From Pseudomonadota bacterium (GTDB lineage: Bacteria > Pseudomonadota > Gammaproteobacteria > Xanthomonadales > Xanthomonadaceae), in NCBI GenBank assembly GCA_018242485.1, contig JAFEBV010000036.1, positions 36,093 through 100,092 of the forward strand: a stretch of 64,000 nt of DNA, written 5' to 3'. Below, piece by piece: positions 1-7,748 of the stretch. Both the position numbers and the translations under genes were made by a program. Under the pieces are notes generated by a model that worked only from the letters and a program-made list of their open reading frames with translations, had not been told where the DNA came from and did not search any database. The stretch's first letter is position 1; each line of letters starts with the position of its first letter.

Positions 1-1147
1 CGCCCGCCCGCCGAGCCATCCCAACGCGAGGCATCCGTGGATCTACCAGAAGATGGTGGAAAAACCCGCGGCGCGGCCCAAGCCCGGCAGCGTGGTGGAG
101 ATCCACGACAACACCGGCGACTGGGTCGGGCGCGGCTTCTACAACGGTCATTCGCGCATCACCCTGCGTGTGCTCACCCATGACGCTGCCGAGGCCATCG
201 ACGCCGACTGGTTCCGCCGCCGCATCGCCCGCGCCGTGTCGTTGCGTCGTGACGTATTGAAGCTGGATGCAGTCAGCGATGCCTGGCGCGTGGTGCACGC
301 CGAGGGCGATGGCCTGTCGGGACTCGTCGTGGATCGCTATGCCGACCTGCTGGTGGTGGAGTTCTTCTCCGCCGGCATGTTCCGCCATCGCGAGTGGATC
401 TACGAAGCGCTGCGCGAGCAGTTCCCCGGTTGCCGCTTCTATGCGTTCGCCGAGGATCACGTGCAGAAGCAGGAGAGTTTCGACTTCCGTGCACCCGATG
501 CGCCGGCACCGGCGATCATCACCGAATACGGGGTGAAGTTCCGCGCCAGCCCCGGCAGCGGCCACAAGACCGGCTTCTTCGCCGACCAGCGCGACAACCG
601 CGAGTGGTTCGCGCGCCATGTCCAAGGCGCACGCGTGCTCGACCTGTGCTGCAACTCCGGCGGCTTCGGCATCTATGCGAAGGCGCGCGGCGCGGACGAG
701 GTGATCGGTTTGGATCTCGACGAGGAAATCCTCGCCATCGCCAAGAAAAACGCCCAGCTCAACGATGCGAAAGTGCGCTTCGTGCAGGCCGACCTGTTCC
801 CGTGGTTGCGCGATACCGCCGCCAACGGCGAGCAGTTCGACGCGGTGATCCTCGACCCGGCGAAGATGACCCGCGACCGCGAGCAGGTCATCCCGGCGCT
901 GAAGAAATACCTCGACATGAACAAGCTGGCGTTGTCGGTGCTCAAGCCCGGCGGCTTCTTCCTGAGCTGCTCGTGCACCGGGTTGGTCAGCGAGGAGCAG
1001 TTCCTCGACATGCTGCGCCGCGCGGCGTTTTATGCGGGACGCTCATTGCAAATCCTGAAAGTCGCCGGCGCCGGCGCCGACCATCCGTTCATGGCCAGCG
1101 TGCCGGAGAGCCGCTATCTGAAGGCGGTGTTCGCGCGGGTGGAGTGA
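1..1147 (+). CDS. rlmI: 23S rRNA (cytosine-C5) methyltransferase RlmI-like, 5' end cut by window
   Basis: Class I SAM-dependent methyltransferase of the RlmI/RlmK family, which methylates a cytosine of 23S rRNA. The reading frame is open from base 2, and residues RHPWIYQKM just before the first ATG (position 53) match the N-terminal PUA-domain start of RlmI. The true start therefore lies left of the window and ATG 53 is internal. Visible signs are the linker motif SPGSGHKTGFFADQR, the SAM-binding VLDLCCNSGGFG, the acidic end of the next strand (GLDLDEE), a substrate/catalytic strand VILDPAKM and the cysteine motif SCSCTG near the C-terminus. No cotranscribed gene is visible; the next gene is on the other strand. 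Family assignment is firm; the exact target base (m5C1962 in E. coli) is inferred from the family. Confidence 0.9.
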   Translation, partial: ARPPSHPNARHPWIYQKMVEKPAARPKPGSVVEIHDNTGDWVGRGFYNGHSRITLRVLTHDAAEAIDADWFRRRIARAVSLRRDVLKLDAVSDAWRVVHAEGDGLSGLVVDRYADLLVVEFFSAGMFRHREWIYEALREQFPGCRFYAFAEDHVQKQESFDFRAPDAPAPAIITEYGVKFRASPGSGHKTGFFADQRDNREWFARHVQGARVLDLCCNSGGFGIYAKARGADEVIGLDLDEEILAIAKKNAQLNDAKVRFVQADLFPWLRDTAANGEQFDAVILDPAKMTRDREQVIPALKKYLDMNKLALSVLKPGGFFLSCSCTGLVSEEQFLDMLRRAAFYAGRSLQILKVAGAGADHPFMASVPESRYLKAVFARVE

Positions 1148-1157
1148 TTCCGCACCC

Positions 1158-1250
1158 GGTTCAACGGCGGCGCATGCCAGTTTGTCTTGGTTCAACGGCG
1201 GCGCATGCCTGCTTGCTTTGTATCAATGGCCGCGCATGCCTCCCGCATCG
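1158..1250. repeat. 31-bp tandem repeat, three degenerate copies
   Basis: Units start at 1158, 1189 and 1220. The first two share a 21-base core beginning GGTTCAACGG and ending GCATGCC; the third is diverged (TATCAATGGCC, GCATGCC). It lies in the gap between rlmI and the convergent aspartyl-protease gene. No function can be assigned. Confidence 0.75.
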
Positions 1251-1252
1251 TC

Positions 1253-1294
1253 ATTCCGGGGCTGTCCGCGCTGTTGGCGGACAGAACCCGGAAT
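1253..1294. repeat. REP-like hairpin
   Basis: Left arm ATTCCGGG-GCTGTCCGC and right arm GCGGACAG-AACCCGGAAT flank a 7-base loop, followed by CCAGCGAC. The stem is near perfect with a couple of mismatches. The ATTCC...GGAATCCAGCG ends resemble dispersed palindromes of xanthomonads. It could also terminate rlmI or the opposing gene, but there is no T-run. Confidence 0.6.
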
Positions 1295-1369
1295 CCAGCG
1301 ACTCTTCACACTCGAAATAGTTCGGACAAGCGGCGCGACGCGACAAGGCGCAGCGCAGGCGTGTTTCGA

Positions 1370-3250
1370 TCACGGCGAATACGCAGCCGGAATGCGGTCG
1401 GCGAGCACGAGATCGACGGTCTGCTTTTTGCCATCGCGCAGGAAACGAATCGGCAGGCGCGGGCCCGCAGCCAGCGTGCGCAGGCGCTCGCGCCAATCCG
1501 CCAGCGAGATCGTGCCGACCGCCAAGCCGCCGATCGCCACGATGCGATCGCCGGTCTTCATTCCGGCCCGTTGCGCCGCGCTGCCGTCGGCGACATCCAC
1601 CACCTTGAGCGCATCGCCATCGGCGAACAGCCACAGGCCGCTGCGGTCGAATTCGTCGGGCTTGCCGGCGCCCGTGTTTGGCTTGAGGTACATGGTCTTC
1701 TTCGCGTAGTCGAAGGCGACGTCGAAGCGCCGCAGCACGCCGCCGCCGAGGTTGCCGGCAACGGTGGGATCGCTGAGCGCGCCGGTGTCGCCGACGAACA
1801 GTTCGCCCGCGATCCCGTCGATGGACAGGCCGCCGAGTTGCAGCGTGCCGAACCGCACCGGCCGCCCCCGCGCCGCGCCGCCGACGCCCCAGCCGATCAC
1901 CGCTTCCGGCGCGGCATGGTATTTCGCCACAAGCGCATGCTCGCGCACGAACGGCGATCCCATCGTCAGCGAACTGCGCGATCCGGTATCCACCGTCAGC
2001 ATCACCGGCAAGCCATCGAGGGTCGCGTCAATTTCCGGCACGGTGCCAGCGAGCTTGAAATCCAATGCTGTCGCGTTCGCAGGTGGCACAAACTTGTCTG
2101 GATCGGAAATCGTCAGCGCGTGCTTCGCGTAGTCGATCGACACGTCGAAGCGGCGGAACATTTCGTAGCCGACCAACCCGTCGAGCGTCACGCCCTCGAT
2201 CTGCGGCAAGTTCCCGAGGTCGATCACATAGAACACCGGATCGGCCAGCATCGCATCGCCCACGCGCACCTGCTTGCCGCGCGCGACGCCGACATCGGCC
2301 TGTTGCGTGCCCACACCGGTGCCGCCCATCTTGCCGACGCTGGCCAGCCCGAACTTTTTCGCCGCGGCGGGCGTGAGCAGATTCATGCCGCCGGTATCGA
2401 CGAGAAAGCGTGCCGGCTTGCCGTCGATCGCCCCATCGACGTAGATGTGGTTGTTGACGAGGTCGAAGGGAATCGTGGTGACGCCGGCGGCGTTGTCGAT
2501 GTGCGCGGTGGGCGCCATCGCGGGCGCTGCGAAATCGGCATCGGCGATCGCGACGTTCGCGGCGATGCGCTCGAATTGCACTTGGTGATGATTGCGCGGG
2601 TCGGTGCGCCCGGCCGCATCGGTCTGGTCGGTGGCGATGTGGAATGGAACGCGGATCCCGCCCACGTCGCGATAGTCGGAATACGACGTCGTCACCGTGT
2701 CGCCGCCCATTTTCTGCACGCTGCGCGCCAGCAAGCCGGTGTCGGCGGCAAACCAGAGCGTCACGGGATTGCCGCCATCGGGCGTGGCGGTGATGACATC
2801 GAAGCGTTTGCCATCGATTTTCAGCACGGTCACAGCGCCATACGTCGCATGGCCGCGCTGCGGATACCAGTAGCCCATCGCCGCCAGCCACGCACTGGAG
2901 CGTGCGTTGCGGACGGCGTCCGGGTCGTCGAGCACGGCGACTTCGCCGCCGGGCGAACGCGACCACGCGTGCGCGCCGTCGTAGCCATCGGCGCCATCCA
3001 CCGGGCCGATCCGGTAACTGTCGCTGGCGCGACCGGTCTGCACATCTTCGATCTGTTGGAACGCGCCTTGAAGCCCGCCCGCGCTCAACTTTCCAGAGCT
3101 GTGCAATGAATGCACGGTGTCCCAGTGCGCGCCGCCGCTCGCCGCCTTGCTGCGCGCGAACACCGCGCTCGCATCCTCGGCCTGCGCCGTGGTCAACAGC
3201 AGCAACGCGATCGTGCCGCCCAGCATCGATGCCCTCATCCGATGGTTCAT
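1370..3250 (-). CDS. Exported retropepsin-like aspartyl protease with two protease domains and a PDZ domain
   Basis: 626 residues. ATG at 3250 is chosen because ACGGAG precedes it by about 8 bases and the protein then begins with a signal peptide (MNHRMRAS, hydrophobic core, cleavage near TAQA/EDA); an upstream in-frame ATG at 3310 would bury the signal and overlap the operator. Residues 25-250 form an exported region like that of outer-membrane lipoprotein-sorting domains. Then come two aspartyl-protease half-domains with catalytic motifs FLVDTGG (Asp285) and LTVDTGS (Asp421), each followed by a hydrophobic GLVGYEMF or GNLGGGVL segment, and a C-terminal PDZ domain (about 545-615, GSAAQRAGMKTGDRI). 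Retropepsins act as dimers of DTG domains, so two in one chain could form an intramolecular active site; that is inference. Divergent from the ArsR-like regulator, sharing a palindromic operator. The substrate is unknown. Confidence 0.85.
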   Translation of the reverse strand: MNHRMRASMLGGTIALLLLTTAQAEDASAVFARSKAASGGAHWDTVHSLHSSGKLSAGGLQGAFQQIEDVQTGRASDSYRIGPVDGADGYDGAHAWSRSPGGEVAVLDDPDAVRNARSSAWLAAMGYWYPQRGHATYGAVTVLKIDGKRFDVITATPDGGNPVTLWFAADTGLLARSVQKMGGDTVTTSYSDYRDVGGIRVPFHIATDQTDAAGRTDPRNHHQVQFERIAANVAIADADFAAPAMAPTAHIDNAAGVTTIPFDLVNNHIYVDGAIDGKPARFLVDTGGMNLLTPAAAKKFGLASVGKMGGTGVGTQQADVGVARGKQVRVGDAMLADPVFYVIDLGNLPQIEGVTLDGLVGYEMFRRFDVSIDYAKHALTISDPDKFVPPANATALDFKLAGTVPEIDATLDGLPVMLTVDTGSRSSLTMGSPFVREHALVAKYHAAPEAVIGWGVGGAARGRPVRFGTLQLGGLSIDGIAGELFVGDTGALSDPTVAGNLGGGVLRRFDVAFDYAKKTMYLKPNTGAGKPDEFDRSGLWLFADGDALKVVDVADGSAAQRAGMKTGDRIVAIGGLAVGTISLADWRERLRTLAAGPRLPIRFLRDGKKQTVDLVLADRIPAAYSP

Positions 3251-3295
3251 GTCCGTCTCCGTGGCCTGATTTTTCAACTTGCGCGACATGGCGCG

Positions 3296-3325
3296 TTGTT
3301 GAATAATCAATCATATATTCAACAA
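3296..3325. promoter_or_regulatory. Perfect inverted repeat, probable operator between divergent genes
   Basis: TTGTTGAATA (3296-3305) and its exact reverse complement TATTCAACAA (3316-3325) are separated by 10 AT-rich bases. The site lies 46 bases upstream of the protease start and 14 bases before the regulator start, in an otherwise GC-rich region. Two half-sites one helical turn apart suit a dimeric winged-helix repressor, presumably the adjacent ArsR-like protein. Confidence 0.65.
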
Positions 3326-3339
3326 AGGCAAGCCAGCCG

Positions 3340-3960
3340 ATGGCACGGAAGATGAAATCAACCGGCATAGTCGAGGACGCGAAGCAGATCGCGGTGCTGT
3401 CCACGCCGATCCGGATCGAACTGGTTACCGCGATCCAGGCTCTGGGCGGCGCGGCGACCGTCGCCGAACTGGCTGCACAACTCGGGCGGGCTGCCGACGG
3501 CCTGTACTACCATTTGCGCGCGCTCACGCGCGGCGGCTTGCTCGAAGAAGTCGCCGAACCGGACGCGCGTCGTTATCGGCTGATCACGCCGCCCGGCGAA
3601 CGCATGCGCCTGCGTTACCAGCCCGGCGCGACCGCGAATGCGCGCGCTGTATCGAAAGTGGCTGCCGGCATGTCGCGGCTGGCGCAGCGCGATTTCCAGC
3701 GCGCGCTGGCCAATCCGGACACCGTGGTCGAAGGCCCGGCACGGGAATTGTGGGTGGCACGCCTACGCGGCTGGGCCGATGCCGACGATCTGGTCGAGGT
3801 CAATCGCCTGCTGGGTAGGCTCGCCGATCTGTTGCTGTCCTCGCGGCCTGCAAGTGGCGGCAAGCTCGTCGCTCTGCATTGGCTGCTGGCACCGCTGGAC
3901 GCGCAATCGCTGCGTCGCGGCGATACCGCCGCGCCGAAGCCGCGTCGCCGGCGGGACTGA
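3340..3960 (+). CDS. ArsR-like winged-helix transcriptional regulator
   Basis: 206 residues. An N-terminal winged helix (about 10-80) has the ArsR-like pattern [20 protein letters not shown], a recognition helix [24 protein letters not shown] and a wing ([11 protein letters not shown]). The remainder (about 85-200) is an unassigned helical effector or dimerisation region; no metal-binding CxC motif is visible, so it is probably not a metal sensor. It ends in a basic tail (KPRRRRD). Divergent from the exported protease gene with a perfect palindrome in between, which suggests it controls that gene and itself. The ATG at 3340 has only a weak ribosome-binding site. Confidence 0.85.
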   Translation: MARKMKSTGIVEDAKQIAVLSTPIRIELVTAIQALGGAATVAELAAQLGRAADGLYYHLRALTRGGLLEEVAEPDARRYRLITPPGERMRLRYQPGATANARAVSKVAAGMSRLAQRDFQRALANPDTVVEGPARELWVARLRGWADADDLVEVNRLLGRLADLLLSSRPASGGKLVALHWLLAPLDAQSLRRGDTAAPKPRRRRD

Positions 3961-4042
3961 ATCGAGGTGTTGCAGCCACGCACGCAGGCGACGCCTGCGC
4001 TCGCGCTGGCGTAGCATGGCCGTCCCCTTGGAGGCTTGCCCC

Positions 4043-4642
4043 ATGTCGAATCCGGATCATCCCGCCGCCGTCACCGCCGCTCAGGCCGAGGAGGCGGTGC
4101 GCACCTTGCTGCGCTGGGCCGGCGACGATCCGGCGCGCGAGGGCCTGCTCGATACCCCGCGGCGGGTGGTCGAGGCCTACCGCGACTGGTACTCGGGTTA
4201 CGCCGAGGATCCGGAGATTTATTTGTCGCGCACCTTCGAGGAAGTCGGCGGCTACGACGACATGATCGTGCTGCGCGACATCGCCTTCGAATCGCATTGC
4301 GAGCACCACATGGCGCCGATCATCGGCAAGGCGCACGTGGGCTATCTGCCGCACGGCAAGGTGGTGGGCATCAGCAAGCTGGCGCGGGTGGTGGAGACCT
4401 TCGCGCGGCGCTTGCAGGTGCAGGAAAAGATGACCTCGCAGATCGCGCGCTGCATCGAAGCCACCCTCAAGCCGCTGGGCGTGGGCGTGGTGATCGAGGG
4501 CGCGCACGAGTGCATGACCACGCGCGGCGTGCACAAGCGCGGGGTGAGCATGGTCACCTCGACCATGCTTGGCACGTTTCGCGAGGACGCGCGCACCCGC
4601 GCGGAGTTCCTGCGTCTGATCGATGCGGGATCGATGCGTTGA
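4043..4642 (+). CDS. folE: GTP cyclohydrolase I
   Basis: 199 residues. Converts GTP to 7,8-dihydroneopterin triphosphate, the first step of tetrahydrofolate synthesis. Zinc ligands are visible at Cys86 and His89 (SHCEHH) and Cys157 (AHECMTTRG), with family motifs [14 protein letters not shown] and RLQVQEK. The start at 4043 is chosen because GGAGG lies 8 bases upstream; the alternative ATG at 4017 precedes that site. The stop overlaps the TTG start of tsaC (TTGA), so translation is probably coupled. Confidence 0.96.
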   Translation: MSNPDHPAAVTAAQAEEAVRTLLRWAGDDPAREGLLDTPRRVVEAYRDWYSGYAEDPEIYLSRTFEEVGGYDDMIVLRDIAFESHCEHHMAPIIGKAHVGYLPHGKVVGISKLARVVETFARRLQVQEKMTSQIARCIEATLKPLGVGVVIEGAHECMTTRGVHKRGVSMVTSTMLGTFREDARTRAEFLRLIDAGSMR

Positions 4643-5598
4643 CCACGCCGATACCCGATGCGCAGATTGCACGCGCGGTCGCGGCGCTGGCGCGTGGCGA
4701 ACTGGTCGGCCTGCCGACCGAGACGGTGTACGGCCTCGCAGCGGACGCGGGCAACGCCGACGCGGTGCGGCGGGTGTTCGCGCTCAAGGGTCGGCCCGCC
4801 GAGCATCCGCTGATCGTGCACATCGCCGATGCCACGTGGTTGCCGTTGTGGGCCGATCCGGTGCCGGATGCCGCGCTGGCGCTGGCCGCGGCGTTCTGGC
4901 CGGGGCCGCTGACTCTCGTTCTGCGACGAGCGGCCGGGGTGCTCGATGCGATCACCGGCGGGCAGGACACCGTCGCCCTGCGCGCGCCCGCGCATCCGCT
5001 GGCGCGCTCGCTGCTGCGCCGTTTCGGTCGCGGTATCGCCGCGCCATCGGCCAACCGCTTCGGGCGGATCAGTCCAACCACCGCCGCGCACGTGCGCGCG
5101 GAGTTCGGTGATCGCTTGCCGATCGTGCTCGATGGCGGGCCGTGCGCGGTGGGCATCGAATCCACCATTCTCGACTTGTCCGGCGCGACCCCGGCGATCC
5201 TGCGCCCCGGCGCGATCAGCCGCGCGCAGATCGAGGCGGTGATCGGGCCGCTCGGCGAGCACGTCGATGCGCCGCGCCCGCGGGTGTCGGGCGCGCTGGA
5301 AAGCCATTACGCACCGACCTGCCCGCTGCGCTTGCTCGATGCCGCCACCATCGATGCGCTGTTGGCGGCACCAGAAAACCTGGAGGGTGTGCTGGTTCTG
5401 CGTTGTGGAGGGAGTATCGATCCCGCGCACGGCATGACCCTGCCGGACGATGCGGCCGGCTACGCGCATGGCCTGTACGCGGCGCTGCGGTCGCTGGATG
5501 CGCGCTCACCTGCAAGCATCCTCGTCGAGTCAGTACCCGACCAACCGGCGTGGGCAGGCGTGCGCGACCGCCTGCGCCGCGCGGCGGCAGGTTCATGA
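4639..5598 (+). CDS. tsaC: L-threonylcarbamoyladenylate synthase, Sua5/YrdC/YwlC family
   Basis: 319 residues. Makes threonylcarbamoyl-AMP for the t6A37 modification of ANN-decoding tRNAs. The YrdC domain (about 1-205) shows [55 protein letters not shown] and GIESTILDL. The extra C-terminal 110 residues match the long Sua5 form rather than the short TsaC form. The only suitable start is TTG at 4639, which overlaps the folE stop by four bases. Enzyme family is certain; start is likely. Confidence 0.92.
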   Translation: MTTPIPDAQIARAVAALARGELVGLPTETVYGLAADAGNADAVRRVFALKGRPAEHPLIVHIADATWLPLWADPVPDAALALAAAFWPGPLTLVLRRAAGVLDAITGGQDTVALRAPAHPLARSLLRRFGRGIAAPSANRFGRISPTTAAHVRAEFGDRLPIVLDGGPCAVGIESTILDLSGATPAILRPGAISRAQIEAVIGPLGEHVDAPRPRVSGALESHYAPTCPLRLLDAATIDALLAAPENLEGVLVLRCGGSIDPAHGMTLPDDAAGYAHGLYAALRSLDARSPASILVESVPDQPAWAGVRDRLRRAAAGS

Positions 5599-5678
5599 AT
5601 CTTGAGGATGCGTTGAATATATTCGCGTTGACTTGAATCGACGGCATGATCGGAAGCGCCTGCTGTCGAGCCGCGAAG

Positions 5679-6380
5679 TCAGCCAAAAATCAGCTTCACC
5701 AGTTCGGCATCCGCCATCTGTTTCAACTCGGCGTTGTTCCGGTCGGAGGTCACCATCGCCTCGGCGATGCACCATGCGCGCTCGCCGGCGGTGAGCCCAC
5801 GTCGGCCCAGCAACACCGGGGTCAGGCCCTCGCGGCTGTTGGTCAGGCCGAGCGGATCGTCGATGGGCGCGCTGGGTTTGGGCAATCCGACGCCCGACGC
5901 GGCTGCCTGCTGCAGGCGCTCGATGCGCCGCAAGGCGCGTTCGGCTTCGCTGCCGATTGCGTCTTTGCCCGACAAGGGCATCGCCTCGGCCAGCGCGCCG
6001 TACACTTGCGACAGATCGTTGGCGGTGCCTTGCTGGGCGGCCAGCGTGTTCTGCAATGAACGTTCGAGTTCGATGATCTCGCTGGCCGGATCGTGCAGTA
6101 CCTGCGCGTCGAGCATCTGCCGCACGCGCACGGCCATCTTGTCGTACATCTCCGGATGGGTGAGCTTGAGCGTGCGCACCGCGATCTGCCACGCATAGGC
6201 CACTTGCTGCGCGGTGCGCGTCTCCGGCTGGGGGAGCTCGTCCTCGTCCTTTTTCTTGTCCAGTTCCTTGATCGCCGCGTCGATCTTCTCGCGCAGCGGA
6301 TCGTCCTCGAACTGCTTGTAGTGGCGTCGGAACGCGGCGCGGCAGTCGAGCAACAGGTTGCGCAGGAGTCGGTTGGACAT
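5679..6380 (-). CDS. Uncharacterised cytoplasmic protein
   Basis: 233 residues, start ATG 6380 (MSNRLLRNLLLDCR). No signal peptide or membrane segment. A charged, mostly helical protein with an early acidic-basic stretch (ELDKKKDEDEL) and a short glycine/proline linker (GVGLPKPSAPIDD) before a C-terminal helical part. I do not recognise the family. Convergent with tsaC and divergent from the REC-EAL gene; nothing in the context points to a function. The 80-base gap to tsaC shows no terminator. Confidence 0.7.
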   Translation of the reverse strand: MSNRLLRNLLLDCRAAFRRHYKQFEDDPLREKIDAAIKELDKKKDEDELPQPETRTAQQVAYAWQIAVRTLKLTHPEMYDKMAVRVRQMLDAQVLHDPASEIIELERSLQNTLAAQQGTANDLSQVYGALAEAMPLSGKDAIGSEAERALRRIERLQQAAASGVGLPKPSAPIDDPLGLTNSREGLTPVLLGRRGLTAGERAWCIAEAMVTSDRNNAELKQMADAELVKLIFG

Positions 6381-6547
6381 GGTGAGTCCGATTGCCGGGT
6401 CGGCTCGGCGCTGCGGCGGAACGCCATTCTTGGCACGCCGTGCGGCCCGCGACAAGCCCCTTGGGTGGCGGCCCGTCGGGCGTGGCGGCCGCGCTTGTCC
6501 GCCGCATGCGTCGCGGCGTACAGTCCATGCCGGAACGGGGAGCGCCG

Positions 6548-7747
6548 ATGGAGTATTCCAGTCTCAGCGTGCTGCTGGTGGAAGATCATGGATTCCAGCG
6601 CCGGCTCGGCCTGCGCCTGCTCGCCGACCTCGGTGTGGGCACGGTGCTGGAGGCGGCCGAGGGTTTCGAGGCGCTGGATCTGCTGCGCGGCCTGCCCAAA
6701 CCACCCGATGTGGTGCTGGTCGATCTGGACATGCCGGGCATGGACGGGGTGGAGTTCATCGGCCTGATCGCCCAGCACAAGCTGGCACCGGCGATCGCGG
6801 TGGTGAGCGCGATGGACGCCGCATTGCTGCACTCGGTGCAGGTGATGGCGCAGGCTTCCGGGCTGCGCGTGCTCGGCAGCGTCGAAAAACCGTTGTCGCC
6901 GGACAAGCTGCAACGCGTGCTGGGCCTGCTCGACAGCACGGTCGGCGCGGTCGCCGCCGCCGACCCGGACGTGGACGTGAGCCTCGAGCAAATCCGCGAA
7001 GCGCTCGACGCCGGCAGCATCGTGCCGCACTTCCAGCCGCAGGCCGAGTTCGGCAACGGCAAGATCGTCTGCGTGGAAGCCCTCGCGCGCTGGATCCAAC
7101 CCGGCGGGCAGATCCTGTACCCCACCAACTTCATGCCGCTGATCGAGGCCAACGGGCTGATCGACGCGCTCACCACGCGCATGCTGGTGGACTCATGCGC
7201 ATGGCGCAAACGTTGGGCGGATGAGGGCCTGCGCGTGCGCGTGGCGGTGAACGTGTCCGCGCACAACCTGACCGGCCCGCAGGTCGCCGACCACTACGAG
7301 CAGGTCGTGCGCAGCCACGGCATGCGTCCGGACGATCTGGTGCTGGAGATCACCGAGGGCGCGGTGATGAGCGACACCGCGCGCGGGCTGGCGATGCTCG
7401 CGCGCTTGCGGCTGAAGGGCTTCGGGCTGTCGGTGGACGATTTCGGCACCGGCTATTCCTCGCTGTCGCAGCTCTCGCAGATCCCCTTCACCGAGTTGAA
7501 GATCGACCGTGGCTTCGTGCACCGCGCACCCGAGCAGCCGCGCAAGCTGGCGATGATCGAGACCAGCCTCGACCTCGCCCGCAAGCTTGGCCTGAAAGTG
7601 GTGGCCGAGGGCATCGAGACGATGGAGGAATGGCAGTTGCTGGCGCAGCTGGGCTGCGATTACGCGCAAGGCTTCCTGATCTCGCAGGCGGTGCCCGGCG
7701 AGCGCCTGCAGGAAGCCATCGGTCACTGGCGGCAGACCAGGCACTGA
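6548..7747 (+). CDS. REC-EAL response regulator, cyclic-di-GMP phosphodiesterase
   Basis: 399 residues. Start ATG 6548 with GGGGAG seven bases upstream. The N-terminal receiver domain (about 5-125) has LLVEDHG, phosphoacceptor Asp59 in DLDMPGMDG and a conserved Lys (EKPL). The EAL domain (about 150-395) keeps the catalytic set: Glu177 in EALARW, Asn in VNVSAHNL, EITE, DDFGTGYSS, LKIDRGF, AEGIET and the final GCDYAQGF. It should therefore hydrolyse c-di-GMP to pGpG, with output set by phosphorylation. Its stop is one base before the start of the hybrid kinase, so the two form an operon and the kinase is the likely phosphodonor. Confidence 0.93.
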   Translation: MEYSSLSVLLVEDHGFQRRLGLRLLADLGVGTVLEAAEGFEALDLLRGLPKPPDVVLVDLDMPGMDGVEFIGLIAQHKLAPAIAVVSAMDAALLHSVQVMAQASGLRVLGSVEKPLSPDKLQRVLGLLDSTVGAVAAADPDVDVSLEQIREALDAGSIVPHFQPQAEFGNGKIVCVEALARWIQPGGQILYPTNFMPLIEANGLIDALTTRMLVDSCAWRKRWADEGLRVRVAVNVSAHNLTGPQVADHYEQVVRSHGMRPDDLVLEITEGAVMSDTARGLAMLARLRLKGFGLSVDDFGTGYSSLSQLSQIPFTELKIDRGFVHRAPEQPRKLAMIETSLDLARKLGLKVVAEGIETMEEWQLLAQLGCDYAQGFLISQAVPGERLQEAIGHWRQTRH

Positions 7748-7748
7748 C

